Source: Boswellia sacra (Eukaryota; Streptophyta; Magnoliopsida; Sapindales; Burseraceae). Taken from it: a stretch of DNA of 64,000 bases. Of the stretch, positions 62,823 through 64,000 are shown piece by piece. A program made the translations under genes and the position numbers. The stretch is taken from NCBI GenBank assembly GCA_013180625.2, contig SNVD02002434.1:496001-560000 (forward strand), in the 5' to 3' direction. Under the pieces are notes generated by a model. It worked only from the letters and a program-made list of their open reading frames with translations, was not told where the DNA came from and ran no database searches. The first letter of the stretch is position 1. Every line of letters starts with the position of its first letter.

Positions 62823-64000
62823 TTTTCCAAACGAAAACTAGTGGCATTTTCATATTACAATCTCTAAAATAAAGGAAAGTAGGGCTTGACTAAACATGAT
62901 CACGTGTGGATGCCCCACTTAGACCTTGATCCTCTCAACAAACATGGTTGAGTGATTGTTAGTGGTCGAAGTCATCTAAAAAATCTGCTAACAGCCCATT
63001 ATTTCAGGATTTTTTGGGCCTAAGCAATATCTTCTCCACTTATATAGATACTACCTCCAATGGTAAGTTAAGTGGGATAATTAAGTAAATTCATTTATTC
63101 ATTCATTTTAGTTCACTTTTGTTTATTTTCAATAGATTTATACTTATTCCGATACTAATTTAAGCATCAGAGTAACCAGGCTTGCACTCCCACCGGAGCA
63201 CCTATTGATAACTAGTTTCCTTTGTTTTTAGGAAATTTGAGAAAACAGAATCCTCACTTCACACAAGGCTTTCGATTCCAAGATCCTCGAGAAAAGAAAA
63301 CAGAACCCAAAGATTGCAAGAAAGCGGGCCTTCACCAGCATCTTTTTCGTCATTTTGTAAGAAATTTGGGCTATACAAATTTCTTCACGTACACAGGTGA
63401 TTAAATAGGATAAGTCAAGAATTCACTTGAATATTGATTAATTGATGTGCGTTCAAGAGTAATGAGAATTAGTTTGTACAAAACCTATCTACCCTATGCA
63501 AGCTGGATAAGTTATGTGTGCTTCAACTATCCTACAAAGAGGAGAGTGTGCAATGCACATGACATTACATACCAAATTAAGCAAATTGACTCTCGTCAAA
63601 ATTTTTAATGAGTTTGATTTTTTGTTATTTTGCACTGTACAATTCCTTTGCTTGCAATGTCAAACTTTTTAATGAGTTTGCTTTCTTTTATGTTATTTCA
63701 TATTCTACAATTTCTTTGTTTGTAAAAAATAAAACCAATAAAGAAATGCCAGCTATCGAAATTGAACCAATGACCATCGCATTACAAATGTGAGCTCTAA
63801 ACTTTTGACTTGAGCAAGCTTAAATAACAAAAACAATACATGTAAAACTCTAATTTGTTTTAATTATTCAAACAGAAATGGTATGCATGGTTATGTTTTG
63901 GATAAAAGAAAGATCTTGCTAAAGAAAAAACGAAACTAATTAACTTAAAGTTCTTTCTTTGGCCTATTATATAAATTAGAAGATTTAGTTCGTATGTATC
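62823..64000. other. Intergenic stretch at the right edge, no gene seen
   Basis: Short frames near 63222-63404 and 63608-63793 have no domain and no splice context. No RNA gene is seen. Confidence 0.45.

Overview
This 64-kb window is nuclear DNA of a flowering plant, most likely a eudicot. The genes have many short GT-AG introns and AT-rich intergenic DNA. They belong to plant families (class XI myosin, CHX antiporter, SOSEKI, DUF936, neprosin-like proteins, lipid-transfer proteins), and the spacers carry Copia, LINE, hAT and MITE relics. Gene density is about one per 5-6 kb. The species cannot be fixed from the sequence alone. No operons, CRISPR arrays or prokaryotic features are present.

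Layout. 1-6500 (-): the 5' two-fifths of a class XI myosin gene, 21 coding exons up to the second IQ motif, with a small non-autonomous LTR element in its largest intron. 6.8-15.4 kb: no convincing gene; one hAT MITE with an 8-bp target duplication, a second hAT-like element, AT-rich transposon copies and a 244-bp solo LTR with a 5-bp duplication. 15407-17586 (+): a seven-exon neprosin-domain gene. 18630-19079 (-): a type 1 non-specific lipid transfer protein. 20.9-24.3 kb (-): a decayed Ty1/Copia element. 25.9-27.5 kb (+): a LINE 3' end with poly-A tail, interrupted by a hairpin MITE. 29534-31371 (+): a VPS62/DUF946-like protein. 32776-35597 (+): a CHX cation/H+ antiporter. 37.8-39.4 kb: a non-autonomous LTR element. 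41307-43429 (+): a SOSEKI (DUF966) polarity protein. 44269-48111 (-): a DUF936 protein. 49529-49966 (+): an unrecognised small basic protein. 50860-54757 (-): an MFSD12-like transporter with an apparent frameshift in its last exon. 56.4-57.6 kb: an AT-rich element with inverted ends. 58015-58797 (-): a YLS3-like GPI-anchored lipid transfer protein. 61552-61929 (+): a small membrane protein.

The genes look functionally independent, as is usual in plant chromosomes. Exon models were built by hand from splice sites and reading phase. Most join without a phase conflict (myosin, neprosin, VPS62, CHX, SOSEKI, DUF936 and YLS3-like), which makes those models strong. I found no evidence of an undescribed multi-gene system. 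The most useful leads are the transporter frameshift, the C2HC-like terminal exon of the SOSEKI gene, the two LTR-element relics with recognisable primer sites, and the hairpin MITE inside the LINE.
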